A DNA stretch of 64,000 bases, taken from Manihot esculenta (taxonomy: Eukaryota; Streptophyta; Magnoliopsida; Malpighiales; Euphorbiaceae). The DNA lies in assembly GCF_001659605.2 (NCBI RefSeq), contig NC_035170.2, forward strand, positions 22,273,190-22,337,189, in the 5' to 3' direction. Both the position numbers and the translations under genes were made by a program. Positions 13,170 to 24,193 of this stretch are shown in pieces. Every line of letters begins with the position of its first letter. Position 1 is the stretch's first letter. The notes beneath the pieces are model-generated. The model saw only the letters and a program-made list of their open reading frames with translations. It made no database searches and was not told the origin of the DNA.

Positions 13170-14332
13170 GGGTAATTTATGATTTAGTCCCTGGGTATTG
13201 CCATTATTAACAAGTCAATCCCTGTATTTTTAGAAACCTATTAAAACGTCCTTATGTTTTATTTCCGTCAACGAAATAGTCCTTCCGTCCTATTTTCCGT
13301 TAAAATTAGATAAAGGAGGAGAGAGAAAATTTTTAAAATCCAATTTTACCCTCAAATAAAACCATTTATTTAGTCCTTGTATATTGTAATTATTAACAAG
13401 TTAGTCCTTACATTTTTAAAAATCTATTAAAATATTTTTATCTTTTTTCATATCTATTAAAACGTCCTTATTATTTTTTTTCATCAATGAAATAGTCCCT
13501 ATCTTTTCTCACATCTATTAAAACATTATTGTTGTTTATTTAAGTCAACGAAATAGTCCCTCCTCATCGTTTCTTTCTGTCAACGAAATCGTCTCTCCCT
13601 ATATTTTTAGAAATATATTAAAATGTCCTTATTGTTTCTTTTTGTCAACGAAATAGTCCTTATCTTTTCTCAGATCTATTAAAACATCCTTATTGTTTCT
13701 TTTTATCAACAAAATAGTCCCTATATTTTCTTTCCTCTTCCTCCTCCTCCTCCTCCTCCCCCTCCTCCTCCTCCTCCTCCGAAAAAGAAGAAGAAGAAGA
13801 AGAAGAAGAAGAAGAAGAAGAAGAGAAAGAAGAAAAAGAAGAAGAAGGAGAAGAAGAAGAAGAAGGAGAAGAAGAAGAAGGAGAGAAAGAAGAAAAAGAA
13901 GAAAAAGAAGAAGAAGAAGGAGAAGAATGAGAAGAAGAAGAAGAAGAAGATAAAGAAGAAAAAGAAGAAAAAGAAGCAAAAGAAGAAAAAGGAGAAGAAG
14001 CAGAAGAAGAAGGAGAAAAAACAGAAGAAGAAGAAGAAAAAGGAGAAGAAGCAGAAGGAGAAGCAGCAGAAGAAGAAAAAGCAGAAGAAGAAAAAGCAGA
14101 AGAAGAAGAAGCAAAAGGAAGAAGAATTGATGAAGAAGAAAAGGAAGGAGGAGGAGGAGAAAAATAATTGGGGGTAATTTAGTCTTTTACTATATTTTTA
14201 ACGGCAAAAATAGACAGAAGGACTATTTCGTTGACGGAGAGAAAACATAAGGACGTTTTAATAGGTTTCTGAAAATACAGGGACTGACTTGTTAATAATG
14301 GCAATACCCAGAGACTAAATCGTAAATTACCC
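13170..14332. mobile_element. Nested Mutator-like (MULE) non-autonomous element
   Basis: This 1163-bp insertion has terminal inverted repeats of about 120 bp beginning GGGTAATTTA and is flanked by a perfect 9-bp duplication, aatactttt, at 13161-13169 and 14333-14341. A 9-bp duplication with long inverted repeats is diagnostic of the Mutator superfamily. The interior carries several tandem copies of a subterminal unit (about 13380-13730) and then a long GAA-rich purine tract. It encodes no transposase. It interrupts the repeats of the LARD interior, so it is younger than that element. Confidence 0.88.
13780..14165 (+). repeat. Long purine-rich (GAA-type) tract
   Basis: About 385 bases are almost entirely A and G on the plus strand, with only scattered T and C. 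They are mostly GAA, GAG and AAA triplets and are preceded by a CTC-rich pyrimidine run at 13726-13780. Poly-Leu and poly-Arg reading frames across it are artefacts of the composition. Mirror-symmetric purine tracts can form triplex DNA. Confidence 0.85.
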
Positions 14333-14501
14333 AATACTTTTTGGGCTATTTGCCCTCAAGCGTCTTCAGAGTGTTTTTGCTCTTTCAGGCTAACTGCCCT
14401 TAAGCACTTTCAAGTACTTTTGCTCTTGATCGTCCAAGCTCTTTGACTCACTAGTCTGCTTCCAGACTTCTTTTTTCTCAACTTGGCTTTTTAGTGCCTG
14501 G

Positions 14502-15000
14502 GTCTATTTTCGAGACCGGTCACCTGTCTCATTGGGGTCTTCATTCCTTCAATCGATTTTGTAGTGCAGGCGGTCTATTTCAGAGACTGGTCACCCACCT
14601 CATTGGGGTTTTCACTCCCTTAAACAGTTTTGTAGTGCCAGCGGTCTCGGGTTTATTTTCGAGACCGATCACCCACTTCATTAGGATCTTCAATTTCTCA
14701 ATCGGTTTTGTGGTGCCGACAGTCTATTTTCGAGACTGATCACTCACCTCATTGGGACCTTCACTCCCTTAACCGGTTTTATGGTGCCGACAATCCATTT
14801 TCGAAATTGGTCACCCACCTCATTGGGATCTTCACTCCTTCAACCGGTTTTTTGGTGCCGGCGGTCTATTTCCAAGACCGGTTACCCATCTCATTAGGAT
14901 CTTCATTTCCTTAATCAGTTTTATGGTGTCAGCGGTCTATTTTCGAGACCAGTCACTCACCTCATTAGGGTTTTCACTCCCTCAACTGATTTTGTGGTCG
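14502..15000. repeat. Tandem array of about seven 72-bp units in the LARD interior
   Basis: A unit of roughly 72 bp repeats from 14502 (next starts near 14573, 14652, 14722, 14794, 14864 and 14936). It contains tctattttcgagaccggtcac, cctcattgggg, ttcactccctt and ggttttgtggtgcc. The units are diverged by point changes, and the third has a short insertion. Confidence 0.78.
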
Positions 15001-15694
15001 TGGCTCCCAGACTTATTAGCCTTGCTCTTACTTTTAAAATTTATCGTCAAAATTAAAGTTTGCACAGAGTATATGTAACGAGAATACTTGTTGTTAATTT
15101 AAACAGTAAGATATTTAGTTTCATGTTACAATTGAATGCAAATATTAATTTTATCCAACTATATCATCTCATATAATTCTAAAGAATCTGATAAATAATG
15201 TTTCTCATGCATAAATCATTCCGTAATTTTTACTTCTCATAGCAGCATGCTTAAGTAAATAATCCCTTCCTTAAAGAATTCATATTAATATTAATCACTG
15301 ATGAGAGTTTTTTTAGCTGTTTCTAAAATACTATCATGCTTTAGCATATATTCAGAAGGATTAATGTTTGAAATTAGTCATGATGACAAAAATATTTTGA
15401 ACTAAAGAGATAATTGTGTAGTTTGGTTAACTCGCGTATGTCACCTCTCTTCCATGCCTGTGGATTGCCCTTCTGTCGCATTCCCTTCTCACATTGATGT
15501 CTGCCTTTTTCTGACTTTCACCATATGGTTTTTAGATGTCGTTAGCAATTTTCGGGTCTTTCACTCTCTCTCTCTTCCTTTCGGTTTTCCTTGTTGTTTG
15601 GATATTAGCTTTTCTCTATTTGCCATATGAATCTCAATGAGTTTTATTTGGAAACTTCGACGACAATATAGTCTCTTTTGTCCCGACAGACAGT

Positions 15695-16555
15695 GCCAAT
15701 TAATGAGGTCTGAGATCCGGCGGAGCGTCCAGATGAGGACACCTAGACAGAGATCTGATTTGCTGGGTTGATCATCGATCTATGATGGGTCATTTGGATC
15801 CCTCCATGCTTGGCTTTGAGGAATGAGACTTGTAAAATAAAGAAGACAGTTAGGGGTCTACCGGAAAAGTTTTCAGTGGAGACCCTCCGACGCTCAAGTC
15901 AGACATAAGAATTTAGTGGAGTTAAGGGAAGTAAAACAAAAAAGAGAAGAGAATGGTGATTCTGGGTTCTCTCAGTGTGACCACCAGAAAGAGAGAGAGA
16001 TAGGGTCCCCTCCTCCAGAAGGAGTAATCCCTTTTTAGGGTTAATTCGATGTATAAATATCTCTGAATAAAGTTGATGCCCCTGGTACTGTGTTCCCTTC
16101 TGACAGGGCAGAAATACTTTTGTATAGGCGTATCAGACGGTTCATTAATGATGGGCTATATGACAATAAATGTGAGACTCGTCGGTTTGTACCCTCTGCA
16201 CACGCACTTATAATTCTTGTGCTGTACCAAAAAGACGATCAACTCGTAAGCGGTCGGCATCCTTACCCTGACATCATTAGGTCGTGCCGGACTCATCCGA
16301 CCTATATAGGAGTGAGCTCTTTCTAGTCACTAAGATCGGTCATATCAGCTTTCAAAGTCTCGTTATAGAACGGGCCTACCCTTTCCAATCTTTGAAGAAA
16401 CTGGTCTATTCATTCTGAGTTTTGGTAAACTCAGAGGTATTACTGGTCTGATTTTTTATACTCAATAAGTCGGATTTTTTACTGTTCGGTCCGACCAGAC
16501 TTGATGATTCAAGTGTATACGTGTCACGATCTTGGATTCTATTTTTGTATACGTT
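15695..16555. repeat. Right LTR of the LARD-like element
   Basis: This copy aligns with 11207-12068 in the same orientation. It shares the TATA-like tgtataaatat near 16050 and the terminal cgtgtcacgat block. Substitutions and small indels are scattered through it. Confidence 0.72.
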
Positions 16556-16560
16556 ATTAA

Positions 16561-19172
16561 ATATAATATACATAATTTATCAAATATTTAATATATATCA
16601 AATAAAATACCATTAATGATGGTAATGAATTCATTTAAATCCATTCGCTTTTTTCTTAGCTTTTTACAAAATAAAAATGTTTGTTTTAATTGATTGGTTA
16701 AAAAATAGAATTGAATAAATAATTTTGATAAAACACATTAATTTGATAATAATTTATTTTTTAAGATTTAATATTATTTTATTAGATTAATTTGGGACTC
16801 ATCAATGTTGAATAGCCTAATTTCAAATCTCAACTTTACAAATTTTTGTTCATTAGTCTAAGGAGAATAAGTGTGGTATAATATAATTGGATCGTAAAAT
16901 TAATTCAAAATTTATTTTTACATTTTATAATTAAATCTCAACGCTTAAATTTTAGTCAAATTCTAAAAATTATTAAAAGTTTATCTAATTCTCAATAATT
17001 AAATTTCAAATTTTATTTTTAACTAATTTATCATTAATCTTGAAATTTTAATTTTACCATTTTCACTATTTCATAAATAAATCAAAACAAAATTTTCAAC
17101 TTCTAATGTTTTTTATTTTACTTTATTTCAAATATAAAAAATAAAAAAAAAAGATAAAAAAAGATGAAGATCATAACCATATAGAAACAGTTTAATCTTC
17201 TTCACGAGCGGTTGTCTTAAAACTTAATAAGCTATTGTTTCATCAAAGAACATGAATTTCATAATTTTAGAGTTTCTTGAGAAATGGACTCAGAATTCGC
17301 GCAGTTTGCCACGATGCCAAAAATTCATTAACTTATTAATTTATACCTTAAATTTTAAATGAAAATCTTTTTACAATCTATTTAAATAAATAACTACAAA
17401 TTAAATAAATTTTATTAATTTACTAAAAATTTATTTTTAATTAATAAACAGAAATTTTATTAACTTATAAAATTAATAATTATTTAAATATAATTCATAT
17501 TAACTTCCATTGGTTCATTATCGTTGCAAAATAATTTCAATAACTAAAATTTTTATATATAATATAAAAGAGTACAATTCATAATAAGTTCTAATTTTTT
17601 AATTAAATAATATATTAAAATTTTCCCTCTTTCTCAATTTTATATTTCACATCTGCGTTATGAAAATTCTTTCCCCTCCTTGTTTCAAATAATAAAAAAT
17701 ATTCAATTCATAATTTCTACGGCTCCTCCACTCATAAAACTAATATTACTGTGAAAATTATATTATATAGAATTTAAAATTTAATTTATTTATTTTTATT
17801 TATTACGTACTCTTAATTTTTTTTATTTTCTCTTCCACTATATTGTTTTTGGCGAGAGGAGAAAATTGCAAATACTTTTATAATATAAATTTTTATATAT
17901 ATGAAAATAAATAATTAATAAATCAAAATAATTTTTTATTTCAAATTTTATCTAAATATTATTTAAAATTTTAAAATAATATTGCGGAATCGTCTCCAAC
18001 AATGCATCAACTATTTATTTATTTCTCATATCATAATCACAACAAATGATTTCTTATAAATAATAATTCAGTTATAGAATATGTTAGAAATAAATTTGTA
18101 CAACTGTTTATTCTTAATTGGTATACTTCTTTTCATATTTTTTTAACCATATCTTTCATAAATTTGTCTCTTAACACTTTTAGCACGGTGTATCTATTAA
18201 TAAAAATATAATAAAAATTTATTAGAAATAAATTACTTAATATAAAAATTAATTACTTATAATAATTGTATTACTAAGCTAAATATTATTCTAACTAAAT
18301 AATTTATTTTATAAAATTGAAAATGAAAATGACATTTTGATATCGAAAGTAAATGAAAGATAGTTGAATAATTTAATTAGAATGAGGTGAGAGATGAAAT
18401 ATTGAAATTGATAGGAAATGAGAGAGTTAGAAAATTACAATAATGGGAGAGAGTGGGAGAGAGGAAATGAGAGTTTCTTGTAGTAAAGAGAGGTAGGAAA
18501 AGAGTTTAGAATGATGGGAGATAAGTAGAGAGGAAGAGAAGGAAGGATAGAGGGTCGAGGTGAGTTTTTATACAGGCGGCTTGGCGCTTCTCTAAGAGGC
18601 GTGGCGCTTTTTAGTTGACAGAGAATTTATACCAGTTTATTTAACTTGACACTTATTTAACAAGCATCAAGCTGAATTTCTGCCAACTGACACTTTTTCA
18701 GGCTGAATCTAGCTAGGCAAAGGTTTTGATTGCCCCCATCACAATTAAATTTCAAATCAGCAAAATTTTTTCCCTAATCTTTAATTGCAATTTTTTTCTT
18801 CCTCAACTCCAAATTGGCAAAAACTGTGTCCTTCCTGTGTGCAATAGAGAAAGGTCGTATTTCTTCTATAGATGGGTTCCATTTCTTTGTCTTTAGATTA
18901 TGAATCATCTATATTAGCTTAAGTAGGCCGTATTTTAATTGTGTGTCATTTCATATTGATTGAACAATAAATTCTAAGGTGTTGTTGAGTCTATCTATCA
19001 ATATTGTCTACTAAGTTCAACCTTAATGGATTTTGACTATTTTATGAATATCTTTGTCTGATTTATTATCAACCACCTTCAAACCTCCCTTGTCGGTGTT
19101 AGTCTCATGAAGCGACGATCCTCTTTTGATGGACTATGAGTTTAGAGTTTATGTTCTCCTCTCTGAGTCTTG
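16561..19172. other. AT-rich intergenic DNA
   Basis: No gene was recognised. A purine-rich stretch (about 18360-18560) is followed by a GC-richer palindromic patch with ggcgcttctctaagaggcg near 18580-18620. The remainder is AT-rich spacer. Confidence 0.4.
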
Positions 19173-19180
19173 GGCTCATT

Positions 19181-19350
19181 CAGGGGCGGAGGGAGGGTAC
19201 AGCAAGGGGGTACGGCAAGGGGGCACGTGCCTTACCGGCGACAGAAAAATGCTTTGAAGGGGGATGAAGGTGCCGCAGCGGCACAGCCGGTGGTGCCGCA
19301 GCAGTGCGCAGTGGTGCCCTACCAAAGGGAAGCTCCTCCCTCCGCCCCTG
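19181..19350. mobile_element. GC-rich hAT-like MITE, 170 bp
   Basis: Perfect terminal inverted repeats (CAGGGGCGGAGGGAGG and its complement) bound a 170-bp segment flanked by an exact 8-bp duplication, ggctcatt, at 19173-19180 and 19351-19358. An 8-bp duplication and a CAGGGGCGGA terminus are typical of plant hAT elements. It encodes no transposase, and its GC content is far above the surrounding DNA. A reading frame across it is not a gene. Confidence 0.88.
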
Positions 19351-19358
19351 GGCTCATT

Positions 19359-20068
19359 AGTTTATTATTTTTGAGCTATATTATTTTTTCTAATATATTT
19401 TTACTTTTAGAATCAAAACCTTTTTGATCTTTAATAAAATATTGAATTCGAAACAAAATATAATGGTGAAAATTTTATATTAAAATGAGATGAATGCAGG
19501 TCATAGTCAAATAAATCACTTCGGCTAAAATGACCATAAAGATGTTGATTATAAAAGGAATTAATACTCCAAAATTATTTCGATAAAAAAAATTATCTAA
19601 GAGGATATCAGAAATAAAATTAATTAATTTTTTTTTTAAATTAAATAAGTCTAATTTATTTTTTTATTAAATAAAATTATAAATTTTAATTTTAAAATTA
19701 AATGTGTTATGATGTAATATAATATTTATTTTAATAATAAATTTTTTTTAATTCAAAATATCATAATTTAATATTTTAATTAATATAAAAATTTAAAACA
19801 AAAATAATAAATAACTTTTAAAATTATAAAAATAACATTTTATTAAGTTAGATCTTATTTAGTCTTAAAAATAATATTTAAACTTTATTTAGAAAAAAAA
19901 AAAAAAAAAGAATTTGGCTTATGCAGCAAGGTTTAATTGGAATTATTTACATTTGCCGTCACAGAGAAACTCCGTTTCCAAGTTTCAAATATGCTTCATG
20001 TCTGATCGCCACTGTCACGGAAATCACCTACACCACCTAGCTTCTTTCTATTGTTATCGCTCAGAGTC
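19359..20068. other. AT-rich DNA and probable promoter of the SHW1-like gene
   Basis: The stretch to about 19915 is AT-rich without genes. The GC content rises from about 19915 towards the start codon at 20069, which suggests the 5'-UTR lies there. Confidence 0.35.
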
Positions 20069-21775
20069 ATGTCATTTACAGTCACTCTATCTTCTCCCAT
20101 TTCCTTCTCTCAAACCCACCACCACCGGCACCGGCTAAGAACTCACTGGTTCCAGTCGCTTCCCAAGTCGACCATCCGATTTCTTTCTCTCAAATCTCCC
20201 CCTCCTTTTCTTCTGCTTCCTCAAGCTTCTAGGAGGAATTCTAGTAATAATACTAATCTCGTAGATGATCCTCGGAATTGGAGTCGATCGATTAACAATG
20301 AATTGTTGGATGATGAAGATGAGGAGGAAGAAGACGATGAGGATGAGGAAGAAGATAGGAGTTTGGATCTGTTAGTTAGGTTCGTTGAAAATGTTTTCAA
20401 GAAGGTGTCTAAAAGAGCCAGGAAGGCTGTGCGATCAGTCTTGCCTGCTTCCATCTCCACCAAATTGGTATTTTAGATGGTTTGTCTTTGATTAACGAGT
20501 TTTGATTTCTGGGTTTCTTTTAATTTTTATTTGTGTTGATTATAGGTGGGGTTTTCAGTAAATGGGGTCCTAATTCTCGCATGTTTGTGGGTTTTGAAGG
20601 CATTTCTTGAGGTAATATGCTCTACCATATATCTTCAACTTTGATTTCGCCTGCTAACTTACCCTTTTCTGTGACATTTGCTCTTTCTTTCTCCCCTATT
20701 ATTTTGATTGCTGGCTGTTTACAATGATAATTTTAAGGATGAAACGTTTTTATCTGGCAGTTAAGTACATGGGATCAAATATTTGTTTGATTTTCTATAT
20801 TAGCTGGTACTCTGATGAGTCTTGATCCGTAAAAGTTAATAATGAAAAACTTAGTGGTCCTTGGGCAATTCATATTACTATTTTGAAGTATCTTCAGCTT
20901 CGCTATTATCAAACATCAGAATTGTCAATATATAATTACAGAGAATAAAAACTAGCCTTTCTCTATGCTTATATTTTCTTCCAACTTAAAAAGCTGTCTT
21001 CATAGGGGTATTAGGGGTTATTACCTTCAGTTTTATGTAATCAAATGCAATCGCAAAACCAAAGAAAATATTGATACCCAAGTTGGAATGGAGAGGCATA
21101 GCTTGGAATTGAGCTTTCAAATACGAGAGCAAGGTGCAGAAGACCTTTGTGGTAGAATTGACTAGTTTGGTGGGAATGGTGAAGATAGATGACAAGGCTG
21201 GCTGGAAATTACTAGCAATCATTTAGCTCAACTGTCATAAGGGGCAGATCGGATTAAGAGAGGTCATCCCATTATTTGAACTCATAATTCTGTTTTAAAA
21301 TATCTTTTCACCTGCCACTGGGCCTGCTTGCTACCACAAAAGGGAGAATCAGTGTAAAAAGGTGGGGCAAGCTGTGTCACAAGAACACCATGAAATAATG
21401 AACATGTTCAGCAATAATCTATCTTGATATTGTTCTTTTGTTACAAGTACCATTAGGATAGTATTTAGTGGATTTGCGTTTGCATTGTGCTATTCAGGAA
21501 TTTATTTTCTGCAAATTGGAGCGTACATCAGTATTTCTATTTGGGTTCAAATGAACTCCACAAGATTTTGTGAGATTTAATTGAATTCTATGTTCTGTAT
21601 CTTTGATTTGACAAAAAAAAAGATTTCAATTCTAGGAATCCAATTCCATGGAATTGGGTATAGCTACAATCAATTCCCATCAAATTTGATGAAATTTGAA
21701 ATGAATTCCAACAAAACTAACAAAACTGTATTTCTTGGACTAAGATGCCTATGTATTCCTCACAACACACACCCA

Positions 21776-21817
<42 letters not shown>

Positions 21818-22862
21818 GTTATGCACTTAAGTGATGGCATTATTCATATTTTATATATATATATAGGTTTTATTAATTGATTTATACATTTGCTAATTGT
21901 TATAGATATATTAGTAATAGTGGAGGAAATTAAAATTTATTTATTTTATTGTTGAGTGTGGTTTTACTAATTTAAGAAGTGAATTGAGGATATCATTTAG
22001 GATATTAATAATATCCTCAATTCACCTTATTGGAGCATAACAAATAGTTTAAGAAGTGAGGATATTATTAACTTCCTAACATGCTGAAACAAACAAAATA
22101 TATTCATATGTTTGTAATTCCAAAAATATGGGATTACGGCTGTATTCTTCTACAGCTCATGGACAGTAGGATAAATAGGGATAGAAGGAGCTCTCAAGGA
22201 CTGATCAGCGTCTGCCTGTTTGAGATCACAAGTAGACTGAATTTGAGCTTGAATTTAGTTCCTCCCACCTTTCTTGGGCTTGAGCTGCTATCTAGTAGCA
22301 GACTAGCAATAGCTCATCTAAAATTTTGATCCAATCTGATCCATGCTTGTCTTTTCCACCATTTGAGGTGTGAAGGGCTCGGTTATTTTCAGATTGTGTA
22401 TTTACAATGAAATGCAGTCAATACTTGGCCAATTTATCATGCTTAATGGGTGGTATGCTAAATTACCAACCCATGCTTTTGAGCTCATGTGGGTGCAAAT
22501 ACTACTTTACTTGAATGTGGAATGAGCCAGTGATGAGCAAAACAATTATGCTTTGTAAGCCTTGTTAGCATTTAAAAGTTTTAGGCATTGATGATTGATG
22601 CTAATTTTTCCAGGAAAAAGTAATTGTGTTTGTTTTGAATAAGGAGGGTATTACAGAAGTTTTAGGTTGTGTTAATCATTTTCTGATTTTGTTGGTCTTT
22701 GAAATATAGGTGGTTTGCACACTTGGAAGTGTAGTTTTTGCAAGCATCTTACTCATACGTGGAATATGGGCTGGAATAACTTATCTACAAGAAAACCGTT
22801 ATCTTAATATGAATGAACATGATGATGACCACGCATGGACTGGCACACAACCTGCTAATTGA
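20069..22862 (+). CDS. SHW1: SHORT HYPOCOTYL IN WHITE LIGHT 1-like protein
   Basis: Three exons join in phase 0: 20069-20467, 20546-20611 and 22710-22862, giving 205 residues. The first ATG in the frame (20069) opens MSFTVTLSS; upstream in-frame codons lack an ATG. Residues 1 to about 65 are Ser/Pro/basic and look like a plastid transit peptide. An acidic run (DDEDEEEEDDEDEEED) spans about residues 87-102. A conserved block LDLLVRFVENVF and a basic KKVSKRARKAVRS segment follow, then two hydrophobic segments (exon 2 and early exon 3). The C-terminus ends AWTGTQPAN. The arrangement matches the plant protein annotated as SHW1, a regulator of seedling light response, although the topology looks like a plastid membrane protein. 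The family call is from recollection of this conserved block; biochemical function is unknown. Confidence 0.72.
21782..21813. repeat. (CT)n microsatellite in SHW1 intron 2
   Basis: About 16 uninterrupted CT dinucleotides lie in the 2.1-kb second intron; a short TA run follows near 21853-21866. Confidence 0.9.
21979..22025. repeat. 15-bp perfect inverted repeat in SHW1 intron 2
   Basis: GTGAATTGAGGATAT at 21979-21993 is exactly complementary to 22011-22025, with a 17-base loop. A related partial copy (gaagtgaggatatta) follows near 22055. It may be the remnant of a small foldback element. Confidence 0.6.
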
Positions 22863-24050
22863 TTTGTCTACTCACAATATGAAATGTTACAAGGATTGAA
22901 TCCAACAAGCATCCAAAATAAAGGATGATCAAAAGATGGCATCGGGGACAGATGACTAACTGGTAGTGGGTTGCTTCCACATGAAGATGCAGCTGCACAT
23001 TTTCCAATTGGATATTAATAAAAACTGAAACTAAAGACAGGGGAAAGGGGGAGAAGTCGCAAGGCTACTGGATTATATATTCACGCTAGAAGTGTATTAA
23101 TCTATTAGTTCATTTATTTGATCATGTTGTAGCCTTAAGTTACATTGCTAACATCAGAATTACAATGTTGTATTGTACTCATTCTTAAGCATACAAGTGA
23201 GATGAAATCATCCCATTTCTCTAGAAGCTCTAGCTTATGCAGTTCTGCTTGCTTTGTTTAGTTTTTCATTTGATGCCTTGAGGAAATTGCATATTTTTCG
23301 TTCTCGCATAGCATGGTCATGTTGTAGATGAAGTTTTGCATTTTTACTGTATATACTAATCTAGAAAAGGATAAATGTGATAAAAGTACTATTTTGAAAT
23401 ATACATATATATATATATATATGCAATTGTATTTTATTTTTTAACAATTTATATTGGTGTGATTTTGATTTGTTACTATTTGAACATTACGAAGTGTTAA
23501 AAAACTATCAAAAGTTTTATTCCAACTTAAGTTTTATTTAATAAGTTATTTTCTGCATATTAAATTTTTTATTAGAGTTTATTAAAATTTTTATATATAA
23601 ATTTGTTAATGTATTTAATTTTTAAATTAAAATTAAATAACGAAAAAATAAATTATTTTTTTATTATTTTTTATAAAAAAATATTTTTACTAAAAATATT
23701 TTGTAAATACAAATTATTTTTTCACAACATAAACGCCCTATATTGAATTGATTTTGACTTGTTGCAGTTTGAACATAATGATATCTCATATCTTTGCAAT
23801 TATTTTTTTTATTATTTTTTTATAAAAACTAAAAATATTTTGTAAATACAAATTATTTTTTCACAACATTGGACCCTAAATTGATTTGATTTTGACTTGT
23901 TGCGGTTTGAACATAATGATATCTCATACAAATGGGTTCTTCGCAATTATATTCTTTAAGATTCAATTTATATTTTACTCTCAGTTTTAAATCGGTGGTA
24001 AAGTATATTTGAATAAATTTGAGAGATTTTATATTTTACTCTCGATCCCC
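22863..24050. other. SHW1 3'-UTR and AT-rich spacer with a tandem duplication
   Basis: The first 300 bases are probably 3'-UTR. Between about 23670 and 23935, a block of about 130 bp (tttgtaaatacaaattattttt ... ttgaacataatgatatctcat) occurs twice in tandem, with a weaker third relative near 23450. A short TA microsatellite lies at 23401-23422. No gene was seen. Confidence 0.5.
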
Positions 24051-24193
24051 AGTGAAGAAACTAGCTATTCTAAACTATTCAAATTAAGTTTTAGGGTTGT
24101 AACTGTGTCACGAAAGCCATAAGTCAGGCAAAAGGTGTAAGACCTGCAGTGCGAGTAGAGAAGGAAGTGTATGTGAAAACCCTAGGATTTAAT

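Larger units (their letters stand above)
11207..16555. mobile_element. LARD-like non-autonomous LTR retrotransposon
   Basis: Two direct repeats of about 860 bp lie at 11207-12068 and about 15695-16555. They share long blocks, for example gagatccggcgg near the start and cgtgtcacgat near the end. The pentamer attaa sits just outside both ends (11202-11206 and 16556-16560) and may be a target-site duplication, although the LTR ends do not show a clean CA, so boundaries are good to about 10 bp. The 3.6-kb interior has no gag or pol reading frame. It consists of degenerate short repeats, a nested Mutator-like element and a 72-bp tandem array. This fits a large retrotransposon derivative mobilised by an autonomous partner. 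The visible divergence between the LTRs suggests an old insertion. Orientation is uncertain because no primer-binding site was recognised. Confidence 0.72.

Noticed and set aside
13629..14114. Long poly-Leu and poly-Arg reading frames on both strands
   Set aside because: They follow from the GAA/TTC composition of the purine tract and show no codon or protein signal.
14502..15000. CRISPR-like array
   Set aside because: The units are contiguous diverged 72-bp repeats without unique spacers, inside a plant retrotransposon.
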